Shown piece by piece: positions 28,301 to 43,300 of a stretch of 64,000 bases of DNA. The notes under the pieces are model-generated. The model was not told the origin of the DNA. It made no database searches and saw only the letters and a program-made list of their open reading frames with translations. This DNA is from Tethya wilhelma (Eukaryota > Porifera > Demospongiae > Tethyida > Tethyidae), in NCBI GenBank assembly GCA_964030475.1, contig CAXIPT010000063.1:45669-109668 (forward strand). The letters run 5' to 3'. The position numbers and the translations under genes are program-made. The first letter of the stretch is position 1. Each line of letters starts with the position of its first letter.

Positions 28301-31300
28301 CCAAGTAGACATAGACTTGAAGCTGAAAATGACATCTACTTGTTGACACTGAGTACTTCACAAACTTGAGTAACTTTGACTGTAACCCCCTTACCATGAC
28401 GGGCATGTATTAAAATCTTCCAGGCTCTATGAAACTCCCTCTTTTGCACACAAATAATTATTAGCGTTCAGACAAAAACTAGGAAGGAGTAAGCCTGGTT
28501 GGAGGCTACAATCATGCAAGAATACTCTGAGCTTTGGCCAGCTTAGTCATAATCTTGGTACATTTATGCAGCATCAATGATTTGAACATACATTAAATAA
28601 GTTGCTTTAGATTTACCTTTGTTCTTGCATTAACATCTGCATTATGTTTCAACAACATTTCAACAATGTCCAAATTGCCATCAAAACTGGCAAGCATCAG
28701 TGCTGTGCGTCCAATCTACACCATAAAACAATAATCAGCTATTATACACAGAGAAACACTGTTATTATTATAAGTACTACAGTAGTATACGTCATAAACA
28801 CATGCACTCCTGATTTTTGTGGAGACTAATGATGCACGCAAGTCTACACAATCAAGGGTAATTTGTCATAGGCTATCTCGTGGTACCAAACTTAAAGTTA
28901 AAGGAACTCTGTTAAATTTTATAATATAAGTGCAGTTTTGTTACCAAAAATAAAATGCAGGACATTTTGCACCTGACGTTTTTTGCTGACAAATGTGCAA
29001 TACAAGTACATACACTGATCTAGTATCTGGATGTGATACCCAGATTGCACACAAAACAAAAAAACATCACAAAAGGTTATAGAACATCACAAAACGTCAC
29101 ACATTTTATTTTCACTAACAAAACAGCGATTGTAAATATAGTGACAAAAGTTCGATTCTTTAATAGTAGTACCCACAGGCAAGTCAAAAATCAAGTTGAA
29201 AATTGATGGTAGCTGATAATCATTGGCTTATTCTATTTAAAAATTCTGTGACTAACTTTCGGAAAACTGACAAAACTTTAAATAAGTAAGTCGCACCTAA
29301 AGTTCTAAAATTTCACGTGAAGTATCATGTAAAGTTTACTGAATAGAGTTGCTGCTAGAACATGCTTAGCTTTAATCATGGCAGCTTATGAATATTGGGA
29401 GTATACGTAGAAGCATGGGCATCAGCTTTACGCTGTGAGGATGATGTGTGTTAGTACTAGCTGGCACACTGAGCTAGAGAAGTACTTGAGGTCTACTTCA
29501 TGAAGATGTCTAGATGATGAGTATCAACAAAAATTAATAAACTATTAGCTAAATAATTGAGATTATAATCAATGCTATAGTATAGTGATTGCGAAAATGT
29601 AAACAGAGGCTACTTACACATCACATCAGAAATTAAGTACAACTGATTATAAAATAATATAATACAAGTGAAAAAAACATTGGAAATGAAATGAGACATA
29701 GGAATGGTCAAATCATAAAAGGAAAGCAAACAATTTGGAATGGTTGTTTGAGTGTGTGCAGAATTAATTCCTGTGTGGGCTGCATGTAGTACTCTCTTTC
29801 CATACATGTTGACTCCCTCATGTTGCCCATAGGAATAATTCTTTACACACTCAAACAGCCATTCCATTTTGTTTGCTTTCTTTTTACGACATTGGCCATT
29901 CCTATGTCTCATTACATTTCCAACGTTTTTTTTATACTTGTTTTATATATAATATATATATATATACAGAAAAATATTCAATCTGTGGGGCTTGCTTATG
30001 CTCGCCCCAATAACGCACACTCTTACCTGGGCTTACATTATAAAAAAGGCGTGGCGCAAAGCCTATCGCTCAAAAAAGCACAAAAGCCCAAGATCTCAGA
30101 AAGTACAGTAAAAAGAGGCAACCTATTGCAAGTTTGTGGATAGAGACTCTCTCAGGTTGACATAAGTCCAAGTAGACATAGACTTGAAGCTGAAAATGAC
30201 ATCTACTTGTTGACACTGAGTACTTCACAAACTTGAGTAACTTTGACTGTAACCCCCTTACCATGACGGGCATGTATTAAAATCTTCCAGGCTCTATGAA
30301 ACTCCCTCTTTTGCACACAAATAATTATTAGCGTTCAGACAAAAACTAGGAAGGAGTAAGCCTGGTTGGAGGCTACAATCATGCAAGAATACTCTGAGCT
30401 TTGGCCAGCTTAGTCATAATCTTGGTACATTTATGCAGCATCAATGATTTGAACATACATTAAATAAGTTGCTTTAGATTTACCTTTGTTCTTGCATTAA
30501 CATCTGCATTATGTTTCAACAACATTTCAACAATGTCCAAATTGCCATCAAAACTGGCAAGCATCAGTGCTGTGCGTCCAATCTACACCATAAAACAATA
30601 ATCAGCTATTATACACAGAGAAACACTGTTATTATTATAAGTACTACAGTAGTATACGTCATAAACACATGCACTCCTGATTTTTGTGGAGACTAATGAT
30701 GCACGCAAGTCTACACAATCAAGGGTAATTTGTCATAGGCTATCTCGTGGTACCAAACTTAAAGTTAAAGGAACTCTGTTAAATTTTATAATATAAGTGC
30801 AGTTTTGTTACCAAAAATAAAATGCAGGACATTTTGCACCTGACGTTTTTTGCTGACAAATGTGCAATACAAGTACATACACTGATCTAGTATCTGGATG
30901 TGATACCCAGATTGCACACAAAACAAAAAAACATCACAAAAGGTTATAGAACATCACAAAACGTCACACATTTTATTTTCACTAACAAAACAGCGATTGT
31001 AAATATAGTGACAAAAGTTCGATTCTTTAATAGTAGTACCCACAGGCAAGTCAAAAATCAAGTTGAAAATTGATGGTAGCTGATAATCATTGGCTTATTC
31101 TATTTAAAAATTCTGTGACTAACTTTCGGAAAACTGACAAAACTTTAAATAAGTAAGTCGCACCTAACCCAATTACAATTTAGTAAGTAAAATCTGAATG
31201 AACAGTTGACATATTTGAGCTCATATCTCCAAAACTATACTGTCTAGCGGCTTCAAATTTGAAAATTAGCTACCTACAATGATATAGGTATAGTGCAATT

Positions 31301-34300
31301 GATATCTTAGAATTAGTGAAATGCTCTAAGTAATCAGTTTTTTGAAATTTGGTAACATAATTATAATTATAATTATATCATAGGTGCATTAATCTTACTT
31401 CATTCGCTGTGTTGACATCAGGATTATGTTTGAGCAGTAACTCAACAACACGAGGTTCACCTTTTGCTGTAGCCAACATCAAAGCAGTAAAACCATCCTA
31501 AGATGGTAATTATAGTGAAAAGCAACTTGTCAAGAATGGCATATGGCATCAAATCATGTATTATGAACACACACACACACTAGTCCTATACACACACAAT
31601 CATAGTTGGATTGACACATTCATTGATAAATACATACCAAAGGATATAATTACAAGACACACTAGACTGGTATATAATCAGGTTGCTGATCAGATTTTAT
31701 ACTGAATGAGTAGGAAGTGCAAAAATTGAGATGTTTATTTGATTACTTTTGGGTATTTACTAATTTTTTTTGAAAATGTTACTACTTTTTTTTTTTTTTT
31801 TTTTTTTTAAGTACCCCTTCCGAACGAGGGCCTGTAAATAGCCTAGGGCTAATGAAATTCACCTCCTCATTTTTTGGGGTAGAGCTGAGTTAACTCCTAG
31901 GCAGAGCTCGAAAGAGAAAATGGGAAACAAATACCTGTGGCACTGGAGGGACTCGAACAACCGCCTACCCATAGGTTGGGAGTCTGAGGCAATGGTGAAC
32001 AAGCCACCAGGCCACTTGTCACCAAGGTGCACTATTTTCAAATTTGAAGTAGCTACGCCTACTGTTTAGTAAGTTGCAGATCTATTTCTCTTTCATTTAG
32101 ATCTGAAGAGGTATTATGTATGAACATCATGCATTCTTGGGGTGACCCTTGTCTGGAGAACTCTTAACTGGCTGTGAAACACATTACATGTTTGATTCTT
32201 CTGGAATCACATTCAACTCTGGCTCTTTCTTGCCGCATTTAGCTCAGTAGCTCTTTCAAACACTGCTAAGAATGCACAGTAGCTACAGCTTTACCTTTTT
32301 TGATGTTTAGTTGTGAGATTTGGTCACCGATCTCTTTTGTGCAAAACTATTTTCCATGCATGGACATAGTAGCTGAAACTTTTTTACGTGCCCACGCTCA
32401 ATTAAGTCGGTTCTACCACAGTTCTAACCTGAACGTCACGTGCATTATATTGCATACCTGGCCCTCTGCCTCTTTATTTTTCAAGGAGGGAGGGGCCAGG
32501 GAACGAGGCTACTTGTTCACTATAGCAGTTGACAATTTTCTTTTCTTGCTAGCTGTTTCTAAAATATAACTACAACTGCTAGAGCATATAAGTGCTCCAA
32601 TAGCCGTAATTAATTTCAAAATCAAAAACAAAATCACGCAAACTAATAATCAGTGGTATTGGTCAATTGGCTAATATCTTTAGCATACACATACAACACA
32701 ATTTCATTAAAACAATAGACACTTAACATGCCATGTACCTCGGTAGACTTCAAATCAACATCAGCATTGTTCTTAAGCAGAACTTCCATTACATCAACTG
32801 TACCTTCCTGGGCAGCAATCATTAATGCTGTTCTACCAGACTGTTACAATTAAAGAGAAATTGTGTGTATAAATAAGTGTAATTAATTATATTAATTTTT
32901 AAGCCACAATTAAATAATTATTTAAAAATAATTAAGTTAAAGGGAAAGCTATAATTATTGTCTTGTTGTATCATACATTCAATAGTTTAGTAGTTTATCA
33001 GCTATTCAGGTGAACATTTTTGCTTTCTAACAGTTCATTACATTAAGTATTGCTGTACAGTTATGTATAATGTATAATGTAGTTTCTATTAGTTAAATTA
33101 CATGAACTAGCTCTAACATGCTTGATACTGCAATAACAATATATAGCTCATGTAGCAACTATAAAGTCTAGCTTCTTTCGTTGGCCACTTCAAAAACCAG
33201 GCTGGCACAATTAAAAGCCACACCAGGTGACTATTTGGTGGATTTATATGCAAAACCACGGTAATTACACGGTAAACCGCACAACCGTGGATTTCTGCAG
33301 ACCGTTTTTCACCGGGGTTACCTTGTCTCTCCCATCGACATCAAAACGACGTTGAACAAGTAATTGTACAACATGTGTGTGACCATGTTTAGCAGCTGCA
33401 GTCAATGGTGTCATGGCATGCTGGCAGTCCCAATTATGCAAATAACAATAACAAAATCAATTAAAGCACAGAAAAAACACATGTACATAGTCACATAGGA
33501 ATTAATATGTATAATATGCTACATTCAGTACATAGTGTAGGACTGGACAGACTGTCAAACTGACACAATAAAAAATGTTTATGCTTATAAACTCTCAGAG
33601 AAAGCTACCTTAGCCTGTATGGTTTAGAGCTCTCCTTATATTTACATGTATTTTTTTTTTGGTGACAAATTATAAAAAGCACTTAGCCTGCAAGTAGCGC
33701 TGCTTAATGACGCTTTTGTCAGTATAAAAAAGCTAAAGTATGGAAGGGGTCGAATTTGCGACGACACTGCTGCACATCTAAGGCTTTTTTCTACCTAGGT
33801 AACAAGCTTTTCAAAAATGATGCTATGTCTATATAGCCTAACTATCCCTGCACCTACGTAGCAAGTTTCAAGCTTGTACCTTGAAAGGCCTTAGAGAAAA
33901 CAGTCACTATCGTGATCGCGACGATCGTGACCTTTAGTCGTTTAGCTAACGCTACAGCCACACCCTTTCAAGAGTTTCAACTTCAACTCTAACTTTGTAT
34001 TTTAGTAGAGATGTACTTTAGTTAATCACACAGGAAGTTTAGAGTTCAAGGCTAAAACGTGTTGCGTAAACAATAGCGCTCAAGGTCGATCATATTATGC
34101 AATTTTGCATAATCCGCGTTTAGGGAACGCAATTTTGTCACGCAAAATTGCATAATTCGCGGATAATCGGTTAAGGATTCTATACAATGCATCATTGCAT
34201 AATTGTACTACAATGATTTGACATAATTATTTATATACATTGTACCTTGGAGTAATCCAAATCAGTTACTTTTGATAGGAGTTGTTCAACTTTGTCAACG

Positions 34301-37300
34301 TTGCCTTCTTTACAAAACCTCAGCAACAATATCTAACAATACAGTTATCAAGAGTATATAATAGTGAAGAGAGAGTGTCGAACCACCATACAGTACAGTT
34401 ACAACTGTTTGACAGGTTCACGATCTTTATAATGTTATTCATGAAAGCAATAGCTTGCAGCAAGGCTTTAAGAGGGAGGCCATCCTTATGCATATATATG
34501 AATAACATTATTGAGGTCTTGAACCCATCAAACAGTTGTAACACAATACTATACGGCAGTTCGACACTCTCCCTTTAGATGGAAACATCATTGGGCGAGC
34601 CCGACGAAGGATCTTCATTCACAAGACCATGTTTGTTATAAGCAACCTGGACTTTTGACTTGTCAATGACTTGGTCTATCTTTGGACTATGGTGCAAGAA
34701 ACAAGCAATGTTGTAGCTATATATGTATCTAGAGAAAATAATTTCTGAATCAGCAAAGCTAGCATGTATAGGCTACAAGAACTACATAGCTTAGTCTTTT
34801 ATTTCTTTTTATCATGATGAAAGCTGTGATTCATAATTGCCATAAACCATGGTTTCACTTCAAAAACCAGCTGGCACGAAAACTGCCCCACATGCATGGG
34901 TATTTAAGGGTTTATGCGAAACTAAAGTATTCTAAGGTAAACTGTAAAACCCCAATGGCGGAGTTTTGTGGACCACTTTTTTTACCTAGGTACACTTATT
35001 TTCAAATAAATTTTTTTCATGTACATACATACATGCACAAATAATATCTACAATAATTATTATAGCACTACATAAAAAACTTCTAAGTTTAAAACTAATC
35101 CATTCCCAGTACGGTAGTACTGGGTACATAGGAATGGCACGGATGGCTCATTAGCGCAATACAAATATTCACATGAATAATAACTCTCCAAAAACTGAGC
35201 GCTTAATTACCACAAAAAGGCTTATAAAGCTACTATTTAGCTCATACTCCTTCTAATGAGCCCAAAAGCATGGCCTAAAATAAAACCATAGTTAAAGTAA
35301 CAAACTAAAATAATTATGCTAAACCTCCAATTTTTCAGAAGGTGATTCTTGAATAAAACTTGTTTTTTTTTTTAATTGAATGCTGAGAGAGAAAGATATC
35401 CCAGAAAAAATCTGGGACTCAGCTGGGAATCGAACCCAAGACCTCTCGATTGCTAGTCAGGTGCTCTTACCACTTAGCACTGAGTGCCTGTGCCATTGGA
35501 ACAGAAGATATGTATCTATAGGCCTCAGCTGAACCCAACTGATTATCTTTCTCTCTCAAGGAGATCCCCGGCGGACGGGGTTACGGGCCTGGGTGGGCTG
35601 ACTGTACAGGCACATTGCCTGAGCAGATACCGAAGTATCTACTACCTCAGCCTCTGGCTCAATTATCTCCTAGTGGACTGAGTTGGAGGTAGTACGAGAC
35701 CTTACACACCCAACTGTGACCGAGGTCCTCCAAGCAGTCCAATTTGCCTTGGCCAGGCTAGAGGCATTTACATGACAATTAAGGTGTTTATAACTAGAGG
35801 CTCTAGTTAAGCTATTATAATTTAATTGAATGCTGAGAGAGAAAGATATCCCAGAAAAAATCTGGGACTCAGCTGGGAATCGAACCCAAGACCTCCCGAT
35901 TGCTAGTTTTTGTATTCACATGCTTTTTGCATTGGTTATTTGTCTCTCTAGCTGAGACACTAGATACAAGACAAAAGTGCCTTCTCCGTATGGCAGCCAT
36001 TCATTTCCATACTCACTAATAATTACTAGCTATTTTGGAAATCAAGTTGGCAACCCTTTTCCAGATAGACAAGTGTGTGTTATTTGGAATCTGAATGTTT
36101 GCTGGCTACTAACTTTACCTCAAGATTATTGGCTGTCTGGTTGTGCTGAAGTCTCTGTAACCTTTCAGTCATCAATAATTAGGAGGTGAGTAGACTACTT
36201 TATTAGTTTTCATCATAAGATGAGTAAAGCCAAGCAAATTTTGTTAGATACAGCTCCAAACTCCTGAGACTTAAAAAAGTGCTTCACTTTACCGATAGCA
36301 TAGATAGTGTACAAATAACTACCATATACACACAAACTCAAATGTGATTCATAGAATTATGAAAAAAAATAAGAACAAAAAACATTGGAAATGTAATGAG
36401 ACATAGGAATGGCCAAATCGTAAAAAGAAAGCAAACAAGATGGAATGGCTGTCTGTGTGTGTAAAGAATTATTCCTATGGGCAACATGAGGACTAAACAA
36501 GGGAAGAGAGCACTACATGCAGCCACGCAGTAAGAATTCTACACACACTCAAACAGCGATTCCATCTTGTTTGCTTTCTTTTTACGATTTGGCCATTCCT
36601 ATGTCTCATTACATTTCCAATTTTTTTTTACTTTTTATCGATAAACCTAACTACTGTATACCTTGTTAGGATTGGTCTCAGCTCCACTTTCTAGCAGAAG
36701 CTCTGCAATTTCGAGATTTTGTTCTTTCTGGGCAAAAAACAATGCTGTCCTCCCTCTCTGTATAATAACAATTAAAAGAATTAAGGATAATACTGAATTA
36801 TAGCCTCGCTCCCCTTTGACCTTTCACTCACGGAAAGGAGAAGGGAAGCCTGGTATCCGAAATCACGTGCATGACGTCAACCGTTGCCAAAGAGCAAATT
36901 CGTGGGCGCCGCGGTTAGATGAATGACGTCAAACTGTTGGTTCTGCGCACACAGCAATATTCGCGATAGCTGAGCGCTACAAGCAGCTTCATAACTTACA
37001 AAGAAGGGCAGTCGCTAGTAGCTTATTATCTATTAGTAGTCTACAGTTATAGAACAAAACGTACAGATGCTCTAGACTACCAAAGTCAGATAAAAAGAAG
37101 GGCTGAGCCGCTCGCACGAACGTTACAAGTTGCCATGATGTCAGCAGGGCTAGTTCTGTCCGTGTAGTTACTTTTTGGCAAAGTTCACTCTGTAGAAAGC
37201 CTAAAAAAATACTCTTACTATCTACTTACTGTTTTTATCTTGCAAAAACACAATCTACCGTGCATTTCATTTTGCCATACTAGCCTCACGTGGCAAAAAG

Positions 37301-40300
37301 CGTTATAACGTGGGCAGAGTCATTGACCGCACTACATTATGCCCACGTGCAATTTTCACCATTCTACCCTGTTCTATCCCCACGTGATCTCGGATACCAG
37401 GCTCCCCTTCTCCTTTCTGTAAGTGAAAGGTCAAAGGGGAGCCTGGGGACGAGGCTAACTAAATTATAGCACTCTATGATCAATCTAAACTTAGTAAACG
37501 AAACTAAAAATTAAGTAACAGTGGCATGGGACCTTTACTACTATAATTCTAATAATGTTAATTTGTATCCGACTCTGATTGCTTGCGCCATACAATTATT
37601 ATAGTGGTAGGTGCTTCAAATTTATCTTAGAAACAACTTTAATAAAGTCTTCAGTTGTTACATTTAAAGAATAATAGTAAACTTTTAAAGCCTAATTTTC
37701 GTTCTCAAACCACGGAAATTCTTGCACTTGTAGCTTCGCTTCTGAGTGTCTGACCGTCCTGGTTCTTTTTGCATTGGAAAGAGCTTGCTTCGAACTTTTC
37801 TTTCATCTCTCACATTTAGAATATACAGTATGCACGTGGAAATACGCAGCACTCAAATTTGCACATTTCCCTATTGACTCCCATGCAAAACTACCCCAAG
37901 ATGGTGGATGAATGAACCCCAACCGTGACGTCACATGTAATTAACCGCTAATGAATTCCTTAGAGCTTTACGTGAAAAATACTATTATATATATGCAGTC
38001 TTTTAAAAATTAATAATTATCTCAAATGCAAAGTACACTGTTAACAGCTTACTTCATTGGTCAAATTCACTTCAGCTCCATGCTCCAGCAAAAGCCTAAC
38101 GATTTCAGATCTTCCTTTTCCACTAGCCCACATTAGAGCAGTTGAACCATTCTGAAAAATAACAAAAATGTAAGCCTCTGACCAACTTTAACGTATAGAC
38201 TAAATTCTTTTTGGCTTTTTTTGGTGGTTAATGTTAATTTTGTATGATAATCATGTCTATGGGACATTTGACCCATTCCTAGTATACATTCCTGTGTCCA
38301 CTATGTGATTGAGCTAGGGATATGAACATAACTGAGACACACAGGAATAAACTCCAAGCTCACTCAACTGACAACCATTCCTATCTTGTTTGCTCACTTT
38401 TTTACGATTTGGCCATTCCTATGTTTGCATTACATTTCTGATATTTTTGTACTTGTTTGTTCCATTTTTTTTAATGATTGTTTATAATAATAAGTGGAAT
38501 TTTGTCTTTAGGAGAACTGCAGAACAGCCCTACAGTACTTTCAGACAGGTGTAACTCTGAAACCTGCATGATTAAATTTTATGTCCATTATATTTGTGTC
38601 TTGTTAGCTAAAGATAACTTTCTTTCTGAAGAACTGAACACAGAGAACGAGGATAGGACAGAACTTGGGGCACTGCTTACTGGCAATAGATTCCAAACAA
38701 CGCGCACTTGAATATGGAAAGGGTCTGTCACGGAGAATTTGGACCCCCCTATTTTGGTCCCCCCCAGGTCCAAATACATTCGTTGTACTTGTAATATATG
38801 CTTTCCGTCAGTGAAGCATCATCATGAGTCTCATCTTCTTTAATCACAACTACGTAACAAAGTAGTCTATTCACCGACTAAATATTAAAGACTGAAAGAT
38901 TACAGAGACTTAAGCACAACCAGAAAGCTTCAGGTAAGGCAGGCAGGCAGTGAATATTCAGATTCCATATAACGGAGAAGGTGCTTTTCGTCTTGTATCT
39001 GTGACTCAGCTGGAGAGACAAATAACTGATGCAAAAAGCACGTGAAGACAAAAAAAAAAACAAGTTTATTCATTCAAGAATCAGCTTCTAAACGTGAGTG
39101 GTCTTCGAAAAAAGTCATTCCAAAATAGAGATGGAGAAATTGGAGGTTTGGTTACTTTAGCAATGGTTTTAGGCCTTGACTTCAGGCTTATTAGAGAGAG
39201 AATGAGCTAAATAGTAGCTTTAGAAACCTTTTAGTGGCAAGTGCTCAGTTTTTGCAGAGTTATTCGCATGAATACTTGTATTGCGCTAATGGGCCATCCA
39301 TTTCATCCCTATGTACACAGTACTACCGTACTGGGCATAATAGTGTTCACCTTGTGCTGGATATTCACATGAGCATCATGGTTTAACAGCAACTCTACAA
39401 CATCTGTTTTTCCATTGAGACTAGCCAACATTAGAGCTGTCCGGCCATCCTACAAAAGTTGAAAACATAGAGTTACATACAGTACGCACAAAAACAATAT
39501 CTTTTAAAAAATGTAATACCTTATCTGTTCCATTGATATCAATATCTTTAACTCGTAGCATTCGACGGACCAAATCAATATGCCCATGTTTTGCTGCAGC
39601 ACCCAATGGTGTATCATTAAACTATACAGGTGAACAAAACGAGCCAAAATTATGCTAAGTAAACTAATAATTATTATGAATGACAACCAGTGAAAATCAC
39701 TGAATGGACAGACTAAGACCATGGACTTTTGTATACATTGATAGAACTGTAATAATGTTAGAGATACATATAGTGCAGGTTTATTATAGTGTCTAACGCA
39801 GAACATAATGAAAGCACCGATAGTGCATAAGCCTCGGCGCACTCAACTAGCTAGCACACTTATATGCATACACAGTTTAAAGAGTGTATCATAACTCAGT
39901 ATCACTGAAAATATCAATACTACAGGCTATGATCCATCTAGTGGCCGGCATAGCTAACATGGCTGTGGTGAAGCAGCACATGACTATGAACCAGATGAGC
40001 TCTGCTACGATTATACATTCATTGGAATACTCAGCTGCTGTCAGATACCAAAGTCTAGCACTGAGCTGGGCCAGACCAACTCCTGTCTGTCTTGCCAAAC
40101 AATACTAACCAACAGCCATGCAAAGAGCCATGCAGCACCTCAGTGCTTCTATTCAACACAAATTCTAGATAACACACACCAAATTAGTAGGCGTGGCCTC
40201 GAAGCTAAGGGCTCAAAGAAGCACTAAAGCCTCAAATCTCAAGAACTTAAAATGTTATAGACAGCAAAATATATGTTTTTACAAGATCATTCAGAGTTAT

Positions 40301-43300
40301 GAACGTAAGTACCATCAATTTTGTTGCTAAAGCTGTCTTTCTTGAGATTTCGATGGGACAGACAGGCAGACAGACAAAACGACTACCATAACCCTCTGCA
40401 CGTGCTACGCACGCACCGAGGCTTAATTATAATGTACCGAACTATAGGAAACAACAATCATTATTGACAACAAAATATTGAGAGTAAAACAATTGAGATC
40501 AATTGACTATTTGTTAAACGTGAAGTGTGATTACAATATTGAGGTCAAACTGAGTTTAAGAGAAGCAATAATAACACCATAGACATTGTTACAGTATGGG
40601 GAATATTATGCAATAGTTATAACAATTATTTTTACCTGTGAGAAATCAAAATCAGGTTCATCATCCATAAGTTCCATCAATTTTTCCATGGCTGTGTCAA
40701 AATTTCCTTCTTCACAAGCTTTTAGTAACTGATCCTGCATGCATGTGCATGGAAATAAACTATGATAATTGTACTTGTGATATATATGCGTAGCACTACT
40801 ATAAAAAAAATTCAAAGATTGAATTCAAATACTAACCTTGAACTCATCCAAATCATAATGATAGACAATTACATCATCTAGCTTGACTTGAACAATTTTT
40901 TGAGCTCGGAAAAACTGCTCGGCATCTACAATTGATGCTTCAATTTGTAAGGCATACATATGAGGAATGAGCCAAGATATGACTAAAGACCCATCAGCCA
41001 CAAAATCCAGAAAAGCAGTCAGAGAGGGAAGAAGAAATATATCAGCAATACTTCGCCAGATTTCGTCAACATATTCAAGTGTTTGGTTGGTAACTCGCAC
41101 TCTCAATTTTACTGTGAGCCTTTTAAAATAGTCTTTGTTGAACTTGTCAGGAGAGATAATCAGAGGCTCATCAGGATCACAAATATCACGATCAGTAAGA
41201 TCTTCTAGAGCATTTCTTTTGCACTTGGCTATGTAATCAACAATCTTGGTAGTGGCATTAAATCCAGAAAATTCACATTTGTAGCTTTCGATCATTTCAT
41301 GAGTTTGTGCATCTCCTTTGAAATACGAATTGACAACATTTACAAGAGGACCGTAGTGACGGTAATTCCAGAGATTGTTTCTGGAGATTGCTTCAAAAAT
41401 TGCTGAGATACTTTCTGCAAATGGTATGCAATGGCCAGGTGGAAAGAGTTGTACTGCAAATACACGGAAATCTTCCACATTGATACTTGGATCTCGTGAC
41501 TCAAGTGTCAATAGTATGTGGCGAACGAGATTAGCAAATGCTCCATGAATTTTATCCTCATTCACTTCTATAAGAGATTTCTCTGTTTCACTGTAAGCTA
41601 ACATGTACAAATATAGAGAAACAAAAAGTCATAATATACAAAGTATGAGCTTTTTGTAGATTAGCAAATTTTCACAAAAGAGGCGAAAATTAAACATAAT
41701 TATGAAAATTTAAAATGAATACTTGAATTAATTAATATTTACCAAATTATTTTATTTTGTTTGCTGGCGAAAAGGCAGCAAACAAAATCTAGGCAGCTTT
41801 GAAACTCTTCATATAAAATACTGAACTATTTATTTAGCCATTTTGATGTACAGTAAAGGTTGTCAATAGACCACGTGGTTTGCATGCATATAATGTACAT
41901 GCGTATCAAATGTACACTTCTGCTTTTTATAGACTGACTAGTCTCTGCTATGTGATTGTCTCTATGCAATTGAGCACCTTAGTGCTACAAAAAGCAACGA
42001 AACAAAGCAAGTCTCTAGATTTCAGCACATGACTACTTCATTTTTTTTGTACCGAACTCTCATATGTAATTGTGTATCTACATTCTACATGCTTGCTACT
42101 TTTATCTAAATAAGTCAAGTGATTGCTTGCATTGACTCAGCCCTAGCCAAATGACTGGATGACAATTATCATTAAAATTAATGATGGAATTCGAACTTGC
42201 ACTTGACTCATGAAAATGAAGCAGTCATGAGCTGAAATTCAGCGACTTGCCTTGTTTCAGCTAGTGCTTTTTAGAGTGCTGCCCATTCCTACACTATTCA
42301 TTTTTAAATTTTTTTTAATAATCCCATTACTTTTTCATTCAAGAGTCCAGATTATTTGAAGTTCGATAATTTTTATTTAAAAGTGCTTGTTTTTCACACT
42401 ATAGCTTTAATTTAAGGTTGAAGAGAGATGACAGTTTATTTATTTGAGAATGGACAGTTTTTATTGAAGACTGACAACATCTTGACAGTTTATTAATAGG
42501 GGGATGGCTACTTTCATTTGACAGTTTGTATTTATGGAAGACGTACAGTGCTCCTGAGCAAGAGAGCAATATTTTGTATTTTGGACATTTCTGGGAATAT
42601 ATAGAAAAAGGTTAATTCTGAATGGACTGTAATGGTATAATTATTAATAAGGATAATTTTCAGGCCCATATCCAAAATTTGGGGGTGTGGTCACATTTCC
42701 TGTTAGTTCAGCTGCCTGTTTTAGGAGAGGTTGTTCACATTTTTGTTAAGCACATTAAATGCTAACTAATATTAGTTAAGAGCCAAGACTATGTCAGAGT
42801 AAAGATAACTGTTAGTAGTTACTTTGACTCTGATTGTAATGATTATCTTGAAACTATCAGTGTGTAGGAAGCAAAATTACATCAATTATACAACCAAAAT
42901 TGTTAAGCACATTATTTGCACACACCTTTGAGTTAAGAAGTCAGACTTGGCTAACACAGTGGACAGTTATGGAATTTTAGTTGCAACTATAAACCTTATG
43001 CTTTAAGCTTCACATTGGCAGATGAAACAAGCTTCTTTGCAACTCTTTCCAACTTCATCAATTCTTATGATGTCATCAGTCCACGTGATTACTTTGAATG
43101 ATGTCACTAACCACAAAAGTTCAAAGTCCAAGGCTAGTACCTAAGCGCGTGAGTGTAAACATGCGTGTGCTAAATGGATGGCAGCTGAGCTCTCTTAGGT
43201 GTGGTATGGTTCTAGTTGCTGCAGTAGAAACCTCAATAGTATTCATCACTAAACCTCAACACAGTAGCAAACTACACTCCCATATACTATGAAAACAGTA

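Larger units (their letters stand above)
34333..36661. other. Intron with several repeats
   Basis: Positions 34370-34575 are an imperfect palindrome (AGTGTCGAACCACCATACAG versus its complement). Element B starts at 35101 and is interrupted by a duplicated SINE-like unit at 35371-35907. The palindromic element at 36371-36632 abuts the next exon. Confidence 0.55.

Noticed and set aside
31859..32041. 60-codon minus-strand frame
   Set aside because: Coincides with the tRNA-like SINE segment.
34282..34578. Overlapping 98- and 74-codon frames on opposite strands
   Set aside because: They fall on an imperfect palindrome, which gives similar frames on both strands.
1234..40734. Regularly spaced 33-residue repeats as a CRISPR-like or satellite array
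   Set aside because: The periodicity is at protein level in spliced exons, and the intron spacers differ in length and sequence.
40837..41597. NACHT or other NTPase domain in exon 4
   Set aside because: No P-loop, Walker B or sensor motif can be seen in the translation.
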